Made by a program: the position numbers and the translations under genes. 64,000 nucleotides of DNA from Chlorobium chlorochromatii. Lineage in GTDB: Bacteria > Bacteroidota > Chlorobiia > Chlorobiales > Chlorobiaceae. Shown here piece by piece: positions 10,834-21,456 of the stretch. The notes under the pieces are model-generated. The model made no database searches. It saw only the letters and a list, made by a program, of their open reading frames with translations, and was not told the origin of the DNA. How positions within the stretch are numbered: the first letter of the stretch is position 1; every line of letters begins with the position of its first letter. Where the stretch lies: positions 1 through 64,000 of the forward strand of contig DYND01000001.1 in assembly GCA_020721255.1 (NCBI GenBank), read 5' to 3'.

Positions 10834-11595
10834 TTATGGCAGCTCAGTTAACTTGTAGAGTGCCTGAACCTCATTACGACTCAGATGTCGCCATTCGCCC
10901 CGCCGGAGCTCTCCTGGCAACAGACCTGCATAAGCAACTCTGTCCAGCCGTTTTACCTCAAAACCGAGCGTTTCAAACATGCGCCGAACCTGATGGTTCT
11001 TGCCTTCATGAATGCTGAGAAGTACCTGCAAACCATTGTCAAGTATTTTTGCTCTACAGGGACTTACCCGCTCACCGGTATCCTTCAGCCGCATACCACC
11101 CGTCAACTGCTGCAAAAGATTTGGAGTAAATGGTTCGGAAAGTTCTGCAATATACTCCTTTTTTACATTAGATGATGGGTGCATTAATTTATGTGCAAGC
11201 GCACCATCGTTGGTCAGCAGCAGCACTCCTGTCGTTTTTCTATCGAGCCGTCCCACGGGAAAAACACGCTCATCAACCTCAATAAAGTCAAGCACAACCT
11301 CACGACTCTTGTCGTCACTGCTGGAGGTAATAACATTGCGTGGTTTATTGAGTAAAATATATACTTTGCGATGTTCAGGCTGCGCATAACGCTCTCCATC
11401 AACTATCACTTCATCGTGAGCTGGATCAACTTTTATACCAGGCGTTGTTACCACCATGCCGTTTACCATCACGCGGCCTGCCAGCACTAATTGATCGGCA
11501 GCCCGGCGTGATGCTATACCGCACGACGCCAGATAGCGATTAATTCGCACCCCATCATCATTATTATTACTCGTGCTCTTGTTCATAAGTGTCAA
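10834..11595 (-). CDS. rluB: Pseudouridine synthase, RluB/RsuA family
   Basis: S4 domain RINRYLASCGIASRRAADQLV; catalytic VFPVGRLDRKTTGVLLLTNDG. Confidence 0.92.
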   Translation of the reverse strand: MTLMNKSTSNNNDDGVRINRYLASCGIASRRAADQLVLAGRVMVNGMVVTTPGIKVDPAHDEVIVDGERYAQPEHRKVYILLNKPRNVITSSSDDKSREVVLDFIEVDERVFPVGRLDRKTTGVLLLTNDGALAHKLMHPSSNVKKEYIAELSEPFTPNLLQQLTGGMRLKDTGERVSPCRAKILDNGLQVLLSIHEGKNHQVRRMFETLGFEVKRLDRVAYAGLLPGELRRGEWRHLSRNEVQALYKLTELP

Positions 11596-11612
11596 TCCTC
11601 ACTTCTTTATTG

Positions 11613-12260
11613 TTATACCGTTGATGGGTCATCTGATTGGGTTACATACTCCTGCTCCTCCTCCTGTTCTTGAAAAATCTCTTTGATCTCGCGCAGTTTC
11701 GGCAACTCTTTTAACGATGCGAGGTGAAAAAGATCAAGAAAGTCGCACGTTGTACCATATTGCAATGCTTTACCCGGCGAATCCGCCCTGCCATGAACCT
11801 CAATAAAACCAAGCTCCAACAACCGATCGAGAGCATAATCGGGACTGACACCCCGAATTTTTTGAATCTCCCCGCGAGTCACTGGCTGATGATAGGCAAT
11901 AACAGCAAGAACTTCAAGAATCGAATGAGAGAGCTTTCGGCGAATTTTAGGGGCAAGCAGTTGTTTGAGCATATCGTGGTATTCCGGCTTTGAAAGAAAA
12001 CGGTAACCACCAGCAATACAGTGAATCTGAAAGGTGCGTCCGGTTTCGTGGTAGGCCGCATTCAATGCCGCCACGATGTGCTGAAGCTGAGTATAATCAA
12101 GCTCTACACCAGTAATCTGGCGTAGAGTTTGAGGGGTAACAGCCTCTTCTGAAGCGAAAATAAGTGCCTCAATCTGCTGCTGCAAGTGTAGGGCATGCGT
12201 TTGCACTGGGTATGGCTGCTGCCTGCTATTTTTTTCGAGCAGTTGAAAAATTGTGATCAA
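11613..12260 (-). CDS. scpB: Segregation and condensation protein ScpB
   Basis: QQIEALIFASEEAVTPQTLRQI...LSHSILEVLAVIAYHQPVTRGEIQKIRGVSPDYALDRLLELGFIEVHGRADSPGKALQYGTT. The 5' end overlaps hisA by about 35 nt; the true start may be a non-ATG codon downstream. Confidence 0.93.
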   Translation of the reverse strand: MITIFQLLEKNSRQQPYPVQTHALHLQQQIEALIFASEEAVTPQTLRQITGVELDYTQLQHIVAALNAAYHETGRTFQIHCIAGGYRFLSKPEYHDMLKQLLAPKIRRKLSHSILEVLAVIAYHQPVTRGEIQKIRGVSPDYALDRLLELGFIEVHGRADSPGKALQYGTTCDFLDLFHLASLKELPKLREIKEIFQEQEEEQEYVTQSDDPSTV

Positions 12261-12996
12261 GCGTCATTTCATCCTCAAAACCATACCACAACTCTTGACA
12301 AGGGAAATTACACTCATAAAGCGCTTTACCCACAATCACGGAATCAACACCACAAGCGCTCAACTCATTCAGTTTTTTCAAATCTCTGGAGGTAGTTACA
12401 CCACCCGATGCTGTAATTTTCATACCAGCTTTTTCGGCAAAACGCTTCGTGCTTTCATACCCGACGCCCTGCATCATACCATCACAGGCGATATCAGTAT
12501 AAATAATACGTTCAATGCCCATCGCTTTCATTTGCAGCGCAAGCTCATAATCCTGAACTGTCGAACTCTCTGTCCACCCTTTAATTTTCGGGATCCCATT
12601 TTCAGCATCAATGCCCACCACAATTTTCGATGGGCGATAAAGCTTCATCAGCTCTTCAATCAACTGTGGATGGGTTACCGCAGCCGAACCAATAACAACA
12701 CGGCTGACACCGATATCGAGATATTTTTTAACCGCATCGACTGAACGAATACCCCCACCAACCTGTACAGGAATATCGATGGTTTCAACAATCTCCTTAA
12801 TTTTTTCAAAATTGATGGTCTCTCCCGTAAGTGCAGCATCAAGATCAACAATATGGAGCATTTTTGCATTCTGCTTGCGCCAGATAATGGCCATGTCGGC
12901 AGGATTGTCGAGGTAAATTTTTTTCTGGCTGAAATCGCCACGCGTCAACCTGACGCACTTGCCCTCTTTAATATCAATAGCAGGAATAATCAACAT
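12226..12996 (-). CDS. hisA: Phosphoribosylformimino-5-aminoimidazole carboxamide ribotide isomerase
   Basis: MLIIPAIDIKEGKCVRLTRGDF; HIVDLDAALTG; VQVGGGIRS; ASGGVTT. Confidence 0.95.
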   Translation of the reverse strand: MLIIPAIDIKEGKCVRLTRGDFSQKKIYLDNPADMAIIWRKQNAKMLHIVDLDAALTGETINFEKIKEIVETIDIPVQVGGGIRSVDAVKKYLDIGVSRVVIGSAAVTHPQLIEELMKLYRPSKIVVGIDAENGIPKIKGWTESSTVQDYELALQMKAMGIERIIYTDIACDGMMQGVGYESTKRFAEKAGMKITASGGVTTSRDLKKLNELSACGVDSVIVGKALYECNFPCQELWYGFEDEMTLDHNFSTARKK

Positions 12997-13018
12997 GATA
13001 AATAACTAAAAACAGGTT

Positions 13019-13624
13019 TTAACATCCAGCAAAATTTTTGAGCACTTGCAAACCTGCATCTGAGCTCTTTTCCGGATGAAACTGAACGGCAAAAATACCA
13101 TTTTTTTCAATGGCTGAACAAAAGTTTTTTCCAGCGAAGTAAGTCGTTGATGCTATGTCTGCAGAAGCTTCAGGCTCGCAGAAATAGGAGTGAACAAAGT
13201 AGAAAAATGAGTGATCGGGAATGCCTTTAAAGAGGAGGCACTCTTTCTGCTGATCGACCGAATTCCAGCCAATCTGTGGAATTTTATCAACATCGCTGAC
13301 AAAATGGCGAACTTTTCCTGGAATCAAGTTCATTCCCTGCCATTCTCCCATTTCGTCACTATCGGTAAAGAGCAACTGCATACCGAGGCAAATTCCGAGA
13401 AGCTGCCCTCCTTTATCAACATGCTCAAGAAGAGCCTCCGTAAAACCCGAAGCATTCAGCGACTCAATGGCTTGACCAAAAGCACCAACACCGGGAAGAA
13501 TAACTTTAGGATAACCCTTGAGCTTGGCAGGATCGCTACTAACCTGAGCTTTAACGCCAAGGTACTCGAATGCTTTAAGCACAGAACGAAGATTTCCGGC
13601 GCCGTAATCAGCAATAAAAATCAT
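13019..13624 (-). CDS. hisH: Imidazole glycerol phosphate synthase subunit HisH
   Basis: MIFIADYGAGNLRSV; LLGICLGMQLLF; FAVQFHPEKSSDAGLQVLKNF. Start moved to the internal Met at 13624. Confidence 0.95.
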   Translation of the reverse strand: MIFIADYGAGNLRSVLKAFEYLGVKAQVSSDPAKLKGYPKVILPGVGAFGQAIESLNASGFTEALLEHVDKGGQLLGICLGMQLLFTDSDEMGEWQGMNLIPGKVRHFVSDVDKIPQIGWNSVDQQKECLLFKGIPDHSFFYFVHSYFCEPEASADIASTTYFAGKNFCSAIEKNGIFAVQFHPEKSSDAGLQVLKNFAGC

Positions 13625-13800
13625 GAAACAAACATTAGTGTGGTGCGAAAAAAATAGTGTCAACGAGTATCCTTGAATGCTGAAAACCTCGTTAATACTC
13701 TCATTTTTATATTGATTATTTATTTCTTATTATAGAAAGTTTACGCCTTACCGATTACAATCCAGCAAGTCTCCATTATTCATACGAAATCGAAGAACCA

Positions 13801-14646
13801 ATGTATCAAATTGTTTCCGCACAATTTTTAGCTGAAAATATCAAAAAAATTGAAATTGAGGCTCCTCGTATTGCCAAAAAGAGAAAAGCTGGTCAGTTTG
13901 TGATGATCAGAGTTAACGCAACCGGCGAACGCATTCCACTTACTATTGCCGGTTCAGATCCCGAAAAGGGCACTATTACCCTTATTGTTCAAGGTATGGG
14001 TAAATCCACCCGAGAACTGAACCTCAAAGATGCTGGCGACACTATTAACGATGTGGTTGGACCGCTTGGAACGCCATCACATATCGAAAATTTTGGAACG
14101 GCGGTCAGTATTGGCGGCGGTGTCGGTACGGCTATTGCTTACCCCACGGCTGTTGCCCTGAAAGAGGCTGGCAATAACGTGATTACCATTAATGGTGCCC
14201 GATCTAAAGACTTGGTTATTCTTGAAAAAGAGATGGCGGCAGTGAGTGACGAAGCCTACATCACAACTGACGACGGCTCATACGGCTTCCACGGTTTTGT
14301 AACTCAGAAACTACAGGAGCTTATCGACTCAGGGAAAAAAATTGATTTTGTGCTTGCCATTGGTCCTATCCCTATGATGAGAGCTGTGGCTGAAGTAACA
14401 CGCCCTTATAACATCAAAACGGTTGTCAGCCTTAACCCTGTTATGGTTGATGGCACAGGTATGTGTGGTGGCTGCAGGGTAACCGTCAATAACGAAACCA
14501 AATTCGCCTGTGTTGATGGTCCTGAATTTGATGCTCATCAAGTGGATTTTAAAAATCTGATGGATCGCAATAAACTTTACCTGCCTGAGGAGAAGCACTC
14601 GGCAGACGCATTTGCGCACAAATGCCATTTGCATCAACAGGCATAA
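13801..14646 (+). CDS. NfnA/SudB-type FAD/NAD-binding subunit (ferredoxin-NADP+ oxidoreductase alpha-like)
   Basis: MYQIVSAQFLAENIKKIEIEAPRIAKKRKAGQFVMIRV; GTGMCGGCRVTVNNETKFACVDGPEFDAHQVDF Fe-S motif; adjacent to the NfnB/GltD-like subunit. Confidence 0.85.
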   Translation: MYQIVSAQFLAENIKKIEIEAPRIAKKRKAGQFVMIRVNATGERIPLTIAGSDPEKGTITLIVQGMGKSTRELNLKDAGDTINDVVGPLGTPSHIENFGTAVSIGGGVGTAIAYPTAVALKEAGNNVITINGARSKDLVILEKEMAAVSDEAYITTDDGSYGFHGFVTQKLQELIDSGKKIDFVLAIGPIPMMRAVAEVTRPYNIKTVVSLNPVMVDGTGMCGGCRVTVNNETKFACVDGPEFDAHQVDFKNLMDRNKLYLPEEKHSADAFAHKCHLHQQA

Positions 14647-14763
14647 AAGGCTTACGTTCGATTTTTCTTCCCATTATCAGAAGCACTTCTCCTCTCTTCA
14701 ATTGGTGATGGAGGCGGCTTTATTATCGCTTAAACATATTCTCTTTTATAAAGAACGATCACT

Positions 14764-16200
14764 ATGGAGCAACAAAAATTAACAGCCAAACAGCGTTTCG
14801 CCATTCCACGGCAGGTTATGCAAGCACAAGACCCTGCTATCAGGGTGCTCAATTTTACAGAAGTTAATCTTGGCTATACGCCAGAGCAGGCACAACGGGA
14901 GGCCATGCGCTGCATTCAGTGCAAAGATCCTGTTTGTATTCAAGGGTGCCCGGTCAACATTAAAATTGATCAGTTTATCAAGATGATTGCTGATGGTAAT
15001 TTTCTTGATGCGGCAAAAAAAATCAAAGAGGATAATGTACTTCCCGCTATTTGTGGACGTGTTTGCCCACAGGAAGATCAGTGTGAAAAAGCTTGTATTC
15101 TTACGAAAAAATATGGTTCAGTCGCTATTGGCAATCTTGAGCGGTTTGCGGCTGATTACGAGCGCGAAAGTGGAAATATTGAACTGCCTGTGGTAAAGGC
15201 TCCAACCGGTAAAAAAATTGCTGTTATTGGTAGTGGTCCTGCGGGGTTAAGCTGTGCAAATGACTTGGTTCAGCTTGGTTACGATGTTACGATATTTGAA
15301 GCGCTGCATGAGGTTGGTGGAGTGCTGATGTATGGTATTCCTGAATTCCGTTTGCCAAAAGAGATTGTACAGTTTGAAATTGATGGTTTGAAAAAACTTG
15401 GTGTGAAATTTGTAACCAACGCTGTTGTAGGGCGTTCAGTGACGGTTGATGAGTTATTGCAGGATGAGCATTTTGATGCCGTCTTCATTGGTGTTGGCGC
15501 TGGTTTACCTTGGTTCATGGGTATTCCTGGCGAAAACTTGCTTGGTGTGTACTCTGCCAACGAGTTCCTGACAAGGGTGAATTTGATGAAGTCATACAAC
15601 TTTCCAGAGAACGATACCCCTGTTTTTGATTGTAAAGGCAAAAACGTTGCGGTGTTCGGTGGCGGCAATACAGCAATGGATGCTGTACGCACCGCTAAAC
15701 GACTTGGTGCAAAAAACGCCTCTATCGTCTATCGTCGCTCAGAAGCGGAAATGCCTGCTCGAGTTGAAGAGGTTCATCATGCCAGAGCTGAGGGTGTCGA
15801 GTTTTTGATGCTGATGAATCCATTGGAGTTTATTGGTAATGAGCAGCAATGGCTCACCGGCGCAAAATGTCTGCGCATGGAGCTTGGCGAGCCCGACGAT
15901 TCTGGGCGCCGCCGCCCAGTACCGATTAAGGACTCTGAGTTCATTCTGCCGATTGACATGGCAGTAATCTCCATTGGCAACGGCTCCAACCCACTTATCA
16001 AGCAAACAACGCCTGATATTGAGGTGAGCAAGCGCGATACCATTGTGGTTGACCTCAATACCATGGCAACCTCAAAAGAGAACGTTTATGCTGGTGGCGA
16101 TATTGTTACCGGTGGAGCAACCGTCATTCTCGCGATGGGGGCAGGGCGTACTGCAGCAGCAGCTATTCACGAAAAGCTGATGGGAGGTTCCGCGAATTAG
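14764..16200 (+). CDS. NfnB/GltA-type NADPH-dependent oxidoreductase (glutamate synthase small-subunit-like)
   Basis: AMRCIQCKDPVCIQGCPVNIKIDQFI; AVIGSGPAGLSCANDL; GGGNTAMDAVRTAKRLGA; YAGGDIVTGGATVILAMGAGR. Confidence 0.88.
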   Translation: MEQQKLTAKQRFAIPRQVMQAQDPAIRVLNFTEVNLGYTPEQAQREAMRCIQCKDPVCIQGCPVNIKIDQFIKMIADGNFLDAAKKIKEDNVLPAICGRVCPQEDQCEKACILTKKYGSVAIGNLERFAADYERESGNIELPVVKAPTGKKIAVIGSGPAGLSCANDLVQLGYDVTIFEALHEVGGVLMYGIPEFRLPKEIVQFEIDGLKKLGVKFVTNAVVGRSVTVDELLQDEHFDAVFIGVGAGLPWFMGIPGENLLGVYSANEFLTRVNLMKSYNFPENDTPVFDCKGKNVAVFGGGNTAMDAVRTAKRLGAKNASIVYRRSEAEMPARVEEVHHARAEGVEFLMLMNPLEFIGNEQQWLTGAKCLRMELGEPDDSGRRRPVPIKDSEFILPIDMAVISIGNGSNPLIKQTTPDIEVSKRDTIVVDLNTMATSKENVYAGGDIVTGGATVILAMGAGRTAAAAIHEKLMGGSAN

Positions 16201-16235
16201 GCGTTGAAAATCTATCTTCAGATATTTCCTGACTA

Positions 16236-16269
16236 ATAAAAAAGGGAGACGAAAGTCTCCCTTTTTTAT
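16236..16269. terminator. Bidirectional Rho-independent terminator
   Basis: ATAAAAAAGGGAGAC-gaaa-GTCTCCCTTTTTTAT between convergent genes. Confidence 0.92.
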
Positions 16270-16274
16270 TGCTT

Positions 16275-17618
16275 TTACTTTTTTTCAAATCGAAAAGTAT
16301 CGAGAAAACTGGTATCGAAGTCTCCACTTTGAAATACAGTGGAGTGCATCACCTGCTTGTGGAATGGAATCGTGGTTTTTACACCTACAACAATAAATTC
16401 ATCCAGTGCGCGCGACATTCGAGCAATTGCTTCATCTCTTGTATGTGCAGTTACAATCAGTTTAGCAATCATTGAGTCATAGTTTGATGGTACGACGTAA
16501 CTTGCGTACGCGTGTGAATCTACCCTGACACCGTGACCGCCTGGTGTATGGAACACTTGCAGTGGACCAGGTGAAGGACGGAACATGTGCTCCGGATCTT
16601 CAGCATTAATGCGACACTCAATCGAATGGCCTTTTGGGGTGAAGGTACGATTCGCAATGGACTCTCCAGCAGCAATAAGAATTTGCTCTTTTACAATATC
16701 CACATCGTAACGTTCTTCGGTAACTGGGTGCTCAACCTGGATTCGTGTATTCATCTCCATGAAATAAAAATCCTTGTGCTTGTCGAGCAGGAACTCAATA
16801 GTTCCTGCGCCTTCGTAGTTGATAGCACTTGCTGCAGCCACTGCGGCATCACCCATTTTTTTTCTTAAGGCATCATCCACGGCAGGTGATGGCGTCTCTT
16901 CAATAAGCTTTTGATGGCGTCTCTGTACCGTACAATCGCGTTCACCGAGGTGTATGGTGTTTCCATGCTGATCGGAGAGAATTTGAATCTCAACATGACG
17001 TGGCTTTTCAAGATATTTCTCGATGTACACGCCGCTGTTACCAAAAGCCTGTTCTGCTTCGCTGCGGGCTGTGTTGAGTGCTTTTTCAAGCTGATTATCC
17101 TCAGTTACAACACGCATACCTTTACCACCGCCGCCTGCTGTTGGCTTGATAATAATTGGATAACCAGTTTTTTTAGCTGTTTCCAGTGCTTGTTTCAGGT
17201 CGGTCACTAACCCTGGACTTCCTGGTACAACGGGCACCCCTGCAGCAATCATCGTTGCTTTTGCGGTGTTTTTATCACCCATCGAGTTGATCATTTTTGC
17301 TGTTGGACCAATGAATTTAATGTTTGCTGAATCGCACACTTCAGCAAAATCAGCGTTTTCAGCAAGAAAGCCATATCCGGGGTGAATAGCATCAGCATTG
17401 GTTACCTCTGCTGCTGCAATGATACGGGGGATGTTGAGATAACTCTCTCGTGATAGCGCAGGTCCAATACAGACAGCTTCATCAGCGTATTTTACATGAA
17501 TAGAATCAACATCAACAGTCGAATAGACTGCCACTGTACTGATTCCCATCTCGCGGCAGGTTTGCATAATACGCAAAGCAATTTCGCCACGATTCGCAAC
17601 AAGTATTTTTTTGAACAA
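16275..17618 (-). CDS. accC: Biotin carboxylase subunit of acetyl-CoA carboxylase
   Basis: [56 protein letters not shown]. Confidence 0.97.
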   Translation of the reverse strand: MFKKILVANRGEIALRIMQTCREMGISTVAVYSTVDVDSIHVKYADEAVCIGPALSRESYLNIPRIIAAAEVTNADAIHPGYGFLAENADFAEVCDSANIKFIGPTAKMINSMGDKNTAKATMIAAGVPVVPGSPGLVTDLKQALETAKKTGYPIIIKPTAGGGGKGMRVVTEDNQLEKALNTARSEAEQAFGNSGVYIEKYLEKPRHVEIQILSDQHGNTIHLGERDCTVQRRHQKLIEETPSPAVDDALRKKMGDAAVAAASAINYEGAGTIEFLLDKHKDFYFMEMNTRIQVEHPVTEERYDVDIVKEQILIAAGESIANRTFTPKGHSIECRINAEDPEHMFRPSPGPLQVFHTPGGHGVRVDSHAYASYVVPSNYDSMIAKLIVTAHTRDEAIARMSRALDEFIVVGVKTTIPFHKQVMHSTVFQSGDFDTSFLDTFRFEKK

Positions 17619-17639
17619 AGCGTTATATCTATGAATTGA

Positions 17640-18116
17640 TTATGGCTTAATACGGAAGAGTGGCTGATCATATTCAACAGCCTGTCCGTTTTCAACAAGA
17701 ATTTCAACAATCGTGCCTGAAACTTCGGCTTCAATTTCGTTCATCAGTTTCATGGCTTCGATAATACAAAGCACATCACCTTTTTTTACTACATCGTTAA
17801 CTGCTACAAATGGTGGAGAATCTGGTGAAGATGACTGATAGAATGTGCCGACAATTGGTGAACGAGATTCAATCAGATTCGTTGCTGGTTCGTTTTTTGC
17901 TGGTTGCGGAGATACAACAACGGCAGGTGCAGCTATGGACTGATCGGGCAATACCGGCATAGTCGGTGCTGATGGTTGCACAGGAATGAACTGAGTGGTG
18001 ACGTTGGAGGCTGAACGTCTCAGGATAATTTTAAAATTCCCCTCTTCAATAATGGTTTCTTGAAGGTCTGAGCCATTGATAATCTCAATAAGCTGTTTGA
18101 TTTCATTAAGGTTCAT
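17640..18116 (-). CDS. accB: Biotin carboxyl carrier protein
   Basis: [75 protein letters not shown]. Confidence 0.96.
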   Translation of the reverse strand: MNLNEIKQLIEIINGSDLQETIIEEGNFKIILRRSASNVTTQFIPVQPSAPTMPVLPDQSIAAPAVVVSPQPAKNEPATNLIESRSPIVGTFYQSSSPDSPPFVAVNDVVKKGDVLCIIEAMKLMNEIEAEVSGTIVEILVENGQAVEYDQPLFRIKP

Positions 18117-18176
18117 AATAATGTCACTTAAGTTATAACCACCAATTTTGGTTAACCTGTCGAATTAATGCAATCT

Positions 18177-18743
18177 TTACTTTTTTACTCTTTCTATATA
18201 TTCGCCTGTACGAGTATCAACACGAATAACACTTTCTGTTTGAATAAACATTGGAACATTAACCTCTGCTCCGGTTTCAAGAACAGCTGGTTTCGTGCCA
18301 CTGGTTGCTCGGTCATCTTTTGATGCAGGGCTGGTTTCCCTAACTTCGAGCTCAACGAAAATTGGCATTTCAACGTCAAGAATTGAACCGTCATCAGAGA
18401 AAACAATAGTGACGTTGATACCATCTTTGAGGAATTGCGAGGCCGAACCTAAAGCAACCTCTGGTACATGGATTTGATCAAACGTTTCGTTATCCATCAT
18501 CACAAAATCACTTCCATCACGATAAAGATATTGATATTGTTTCCGTTCTGTGACAATAAGGTCAACTGATTCTGATGCACTGAAACGATACTCAACATTT
18601 CTTCCAGTTTTCAGGTTTCTCATGTTTGCCTGATAGAATGCACGCAGGTTTCCAGGAGTGCGGTGAGTCAGGCTTTCGATACTGTGTGGTTCTCCTTTAA
18701 AACGGATAATTGAGCCTTTTGAAACGTTACTGATTGAAGTCAT
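18177..18743 (-). CDS. efp: Elongation factor P
   Basis: [54 protein letters not shown]...[14 protein letters not shown]. Confidence 0.97.
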   Translation of the reverse strand: MTSISNVSKGSIIRFKGEPHSIESLTHRTPGNLRAFYQANMRNLKTGRNVEYRFSASESVDLIVTERKQYQYLYRDGSDFVMMDNETFDQIHVPEVALGSASQFLKDGINVTIVFSDDGSILDVEMPIFVELEVRETSPASKDDRATSGTKPAVLETGAEVNVPMFIQTESVIRVDTRTGEYIERVKK

Positions 18744-18961
18744 AAGCCAGATTGAAAAAATATCTTGTGCAAATCAGGAATTGTGTGAATAATTGAGCTT
18801 AAATATAATACAGTACAGGGCGAATACCAATTACAGGGTATGTAATCAAAAATAATGGTTTAAAAGCGATTGGATGTTTGTCCTGTACTGTTTAAATTCG
18901 TTCAAACAACTATGCTCTGTAAGTAAGAGTTGATTTACATCAATAATAACCAGCATTTCCT

Positions 18962-19237
18962 ATGACAAAAGCTGAATTAGTAGAAAAAATGGCTGAGCAG
19001 GCTAAACTTACCAAAGTTGATGCTGAACGTGCTCTGGCAGCCTTTCTTAGTGTTGCAACTGTATCGTTGAAAGAAGGAAATGATGTTACTTTAGTGGGCT
19101 TTGGCACATTCAGTGTCGGAGATCGTGCTGAGCGTCAAGGCAGAAATCCAAAAAGTGGCGAAGTTATTACTATTGCTGCCAAAAAAGTTGTTAAGTTTAA
19201 GCCAGGTAAAGCATTGCAGGAAGAGATTGCCCGTTGA
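18962..19237 (+). CDS. HU-family DNA-binding protein
   Basis: [85 protein letters not shown]. Confidence 0.96.
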   Translation: MTKAELVEKMAEQAKLTKVDAERALAAFLSVATVSLKEGNDVTLVGFGTFSVGDRAERQGRNPKSGEVITIAAKKVVKFKPGKALQEEIAR

Positions 19238-19268
19238 TAGTGATGTTTTATCACTTTTTATGCTTTTG

Positions 19269-19305
19269 AAGCCCATCAAAATCTTTAGACTGATGGGCTT
19301 TTTAT
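19269..19305 (+). terminator. Rho-independent terminator after the HU gene
   Basis: AAGCCCATCA...TGATGGGCTTTTT hairpin. Confidence 0.75.
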
Positions 19306-19329
19306 CATTTTATTTAATTGTGCTGCATT

Positions 19330-20334
19330 ATGGCGACCAAGGTTGTTCTTGATTTTGAAAAGCCGCTTTTTGAGCTTGAAGCCAAACTTGAGGAGATGCG
19401 ACAGTGTCTCCGGAGTAGTACGCGAGAGCAGACTCAGACTGAAACGGAGGTGCTCAATCATGAAATTGAAGCATTTGAGTTGAAAGTTGATGCTTTACGT
19501 CGATCCATTTACAAAAATCTTACTCGTTGGCAGAGGGTGCAACTTGCCCGCCACCCGGAGCGACCTTATGCGCTTGATTACATATACATGATGGCTAAAG
19601 ATTTTGTTGAACTTGCCGGTGACAGGCATTTCAGTGATGACAAAGCTATTGTTGGAGGTTTTGCGCGTCTCGAAGAGAGTGTTTCAGGGTTTTCACAACC
19701 AGTCATGATTATTGGTCATCAGAAAGGTCGTGATACGAAATCTAATCTGTACAGGAATTTTGGTATGGCTCAGCCTGAAGGGTATCGCAAAGCTCTTCGT
19801 TTGATGAAACTTGCGGAGAAGTTTCGCAAGCCGGTTATCACGCTGATTGATACACCGGGCGCGTTTCCCGGTATAGAAGCTGAAGAGCGTGGTCAAGCTG
19901 AAGCGATTGCCAGAAATCTCTTTGAAATGGCAAAATTGACGATTCCTGTTATCTGTGTTATTATTGGTGAAGGAGCAAGTGGTGGAGCTATTGGCCTTGG
20001 TGTGGGCGATCGTATTATTATGGCTGAAAATAGCTGGTATTCTGTGATTTCACCAGAAAGCTGTTCTTCTATTCTCTGGAGAAGCTGGAACTATAAGGAA
20101 CAAGCGGCTGAAGCCTTACAACTTACAGCGCAGGACCTTCTCGGGCAAGGTATTATTGACCGAATTATACCAGAGCCTGTTGGCGGTGCTCATACTGACC
20201 CTGACGCTATGGCGGCTACTTTAAAAAGTATCCTTATCGAAGAGCTTCGGACCCTTTTATCACGTAATCCTGCAGAGCTTGTGCCTGAACGCATTGCAAA
20301 GTTTTCAGCGATGGGTGTGTGGAGCGAGTCTTAG
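19330..20334 (+). CDS. accA: Acetyl-CoA carboxylase carboxyltransferase subunit alpha
   Basis: [18 protein letters not shown]...[12 protein letters not shown]...[30 protein letters not shown]...[17 protein letters not shown]. Confidence 0.97.
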   Translation: MATKVVLDFEKPLFELEAKLEEMRQCLRSSTREQTQTETEVLNHEIEAFELKVDALRRSIYKNLTRWQRVQLARHPERPYALDYIYMMAKDFVELAGDRHFSDDKAIVGGFARLEESVSGFSQPVMIIGHQKGRDTKSNLYRNFGMAQPEGYRKALRLMKLAEKFRKPVITLIDTPGAFPGIEAEERGQAEAIARNLFEMAKLTIPVICVIIGEGASGGAIGLGVGDRIIMAENSWYSVISPESCSSILWRSWNYKEQAAEALQLTAQDLLGQGIIDRIIPEPVGGAHTDPDAMAATLKSILIEELRTLLSRNPAELVPERIAKFSAMGVWSES

Positions 20335-20366
20335 GAAGAGGTATTTGCTGTTTATCGCTTTATAAA

Positions 20367-20392
20367 AAAAGCCGGTATTACTACCGGCTTTT
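20367..20392. terminator. Bidirectional terminator between accA and korB
   Basis: AAAAGCCGGTA-ttac-TACCGGCTTTT. Confidence 0.85.
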
Positions 20393-20424
20393 GAAGTTGC
20401 CTGGTTGGTGAGTAACATTGTGTT

Positions 20425-21453
20425 TTACTCGATCGTCCATGTGTTGTTGCCTTTCAGCAGTTCTTCAAGGGTACCTTCACCATTTGCCTGAGCCTGATCA
20501 ATCTGTGCGGTGAGCGCCGCTTCGTACGTGTAGCGATCTTCAACGTAGAAGATTCCAAATGGTCTCGGCAAACAATCAGGATTAGCATCAGGATCGTCAA
20601 AAAAGCGTGAGAGCATGTTTGCTTTGATGAAGTCTTTCTCATCATGTATCCAGAGATCATCTTTGGATATCGATGGATTGGTCAGGTCAACAATGAGTGG
20701 TTTAAAGCCATCAAGCTTGATTCCTTTGTTGCCATCTTTACCAAAAATGAGTGGTTTACCTTGTTCAAGAAAGATCATGGTGTCTTCTTTGCGCTCTTTA
20801 TCGAGGAACGGATCAAATGCACCATCGTTGAAAATAGGGCAGTTCTGGTAAATTTCGACAAGTGATGTTCCTTTGTGTTCAGCCGCGCGTTTAAAAATTT
20901 CGCGCATCATTTTGCCGTCGCGATCCATCACTCTTGCAAAGAATGTTCCTCCTGCACCAAGCGTTAGAGCTGCAGTGTTGATTGGGTGATCGACAACGCC
21001 ATTTGGTGATGTAACCGTTCTCAATCCTACTTTTGAGGTTGGTGAGTACTGGCCTTTGGTAAGACCATAAATTTCATTATTGAAAAGAATAACATTCAAA
21101 TCGAGATTTCTTCTGACGGTGTGGATGTAGTGGTTGCCGCCGATAGAGAGAGCATCACCATCGCCAGTGCCGACCCAGACACTGAGTTCTGGACGAGAAG
21201 TTTTCAAGCCTGATGCTACCGGCAGTGCGCGACCATGAATACCGTGAATACCATAGGTCGCTATGTAGTAGGGAAGCCGCGAAGAGCAGCCAATTCCCGA
21301 GACCACAACAACTTCTTCAGGTTTCAAACCAAGATCAGCCATAGCATTTTTAAGCTGCTGCAATACAGCATAGTCGCCACAGCCTGGGCACCATTTCGGT
21401 TCTTGATTTGAAGTAAAATCTTTGGCTGTCAATTGTGTACAAGTATCAGTCAT
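20425..21453 (-). CDS. korB: 2-oxoglutarate:ferredoxin oxidoreductase subunit beta
   Basis: [79 protein letters not shown] (TPP motif). Confidence 0.93.
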   Translation of the reverse strand: MTDTCTQLTAKDFTSNQEPKWCPGCGDYAVLQQLKNAMADLGLKPEEVVVVSGIGCSSRLPYYIATYGIHGIHGRALPVASGLKTSRPELSVWVGTGDGDALSIGGNHYIHTVRRNLDLNVILFNNEIYGLTKGQYSPTSKVGLRTVTSPNGVVDHPINTAALTLGAGGTFFARVMDRDGKMMREIFKRAAEHKGTSLVEIYQNCPIFNDGAFDPFLDKERKEDTMIFLEQGKPLIFGKDGNKGIKLDGFKPLIVDLTNPSISKDDLWIHDEKDFIKANMLSRFFDDPDANPDCLPRPFGIFYVEDRYTYEAALTAQIDQAQANGEGTLEELLKGNNTWTIE

Positions 21454-21456
21454 AGT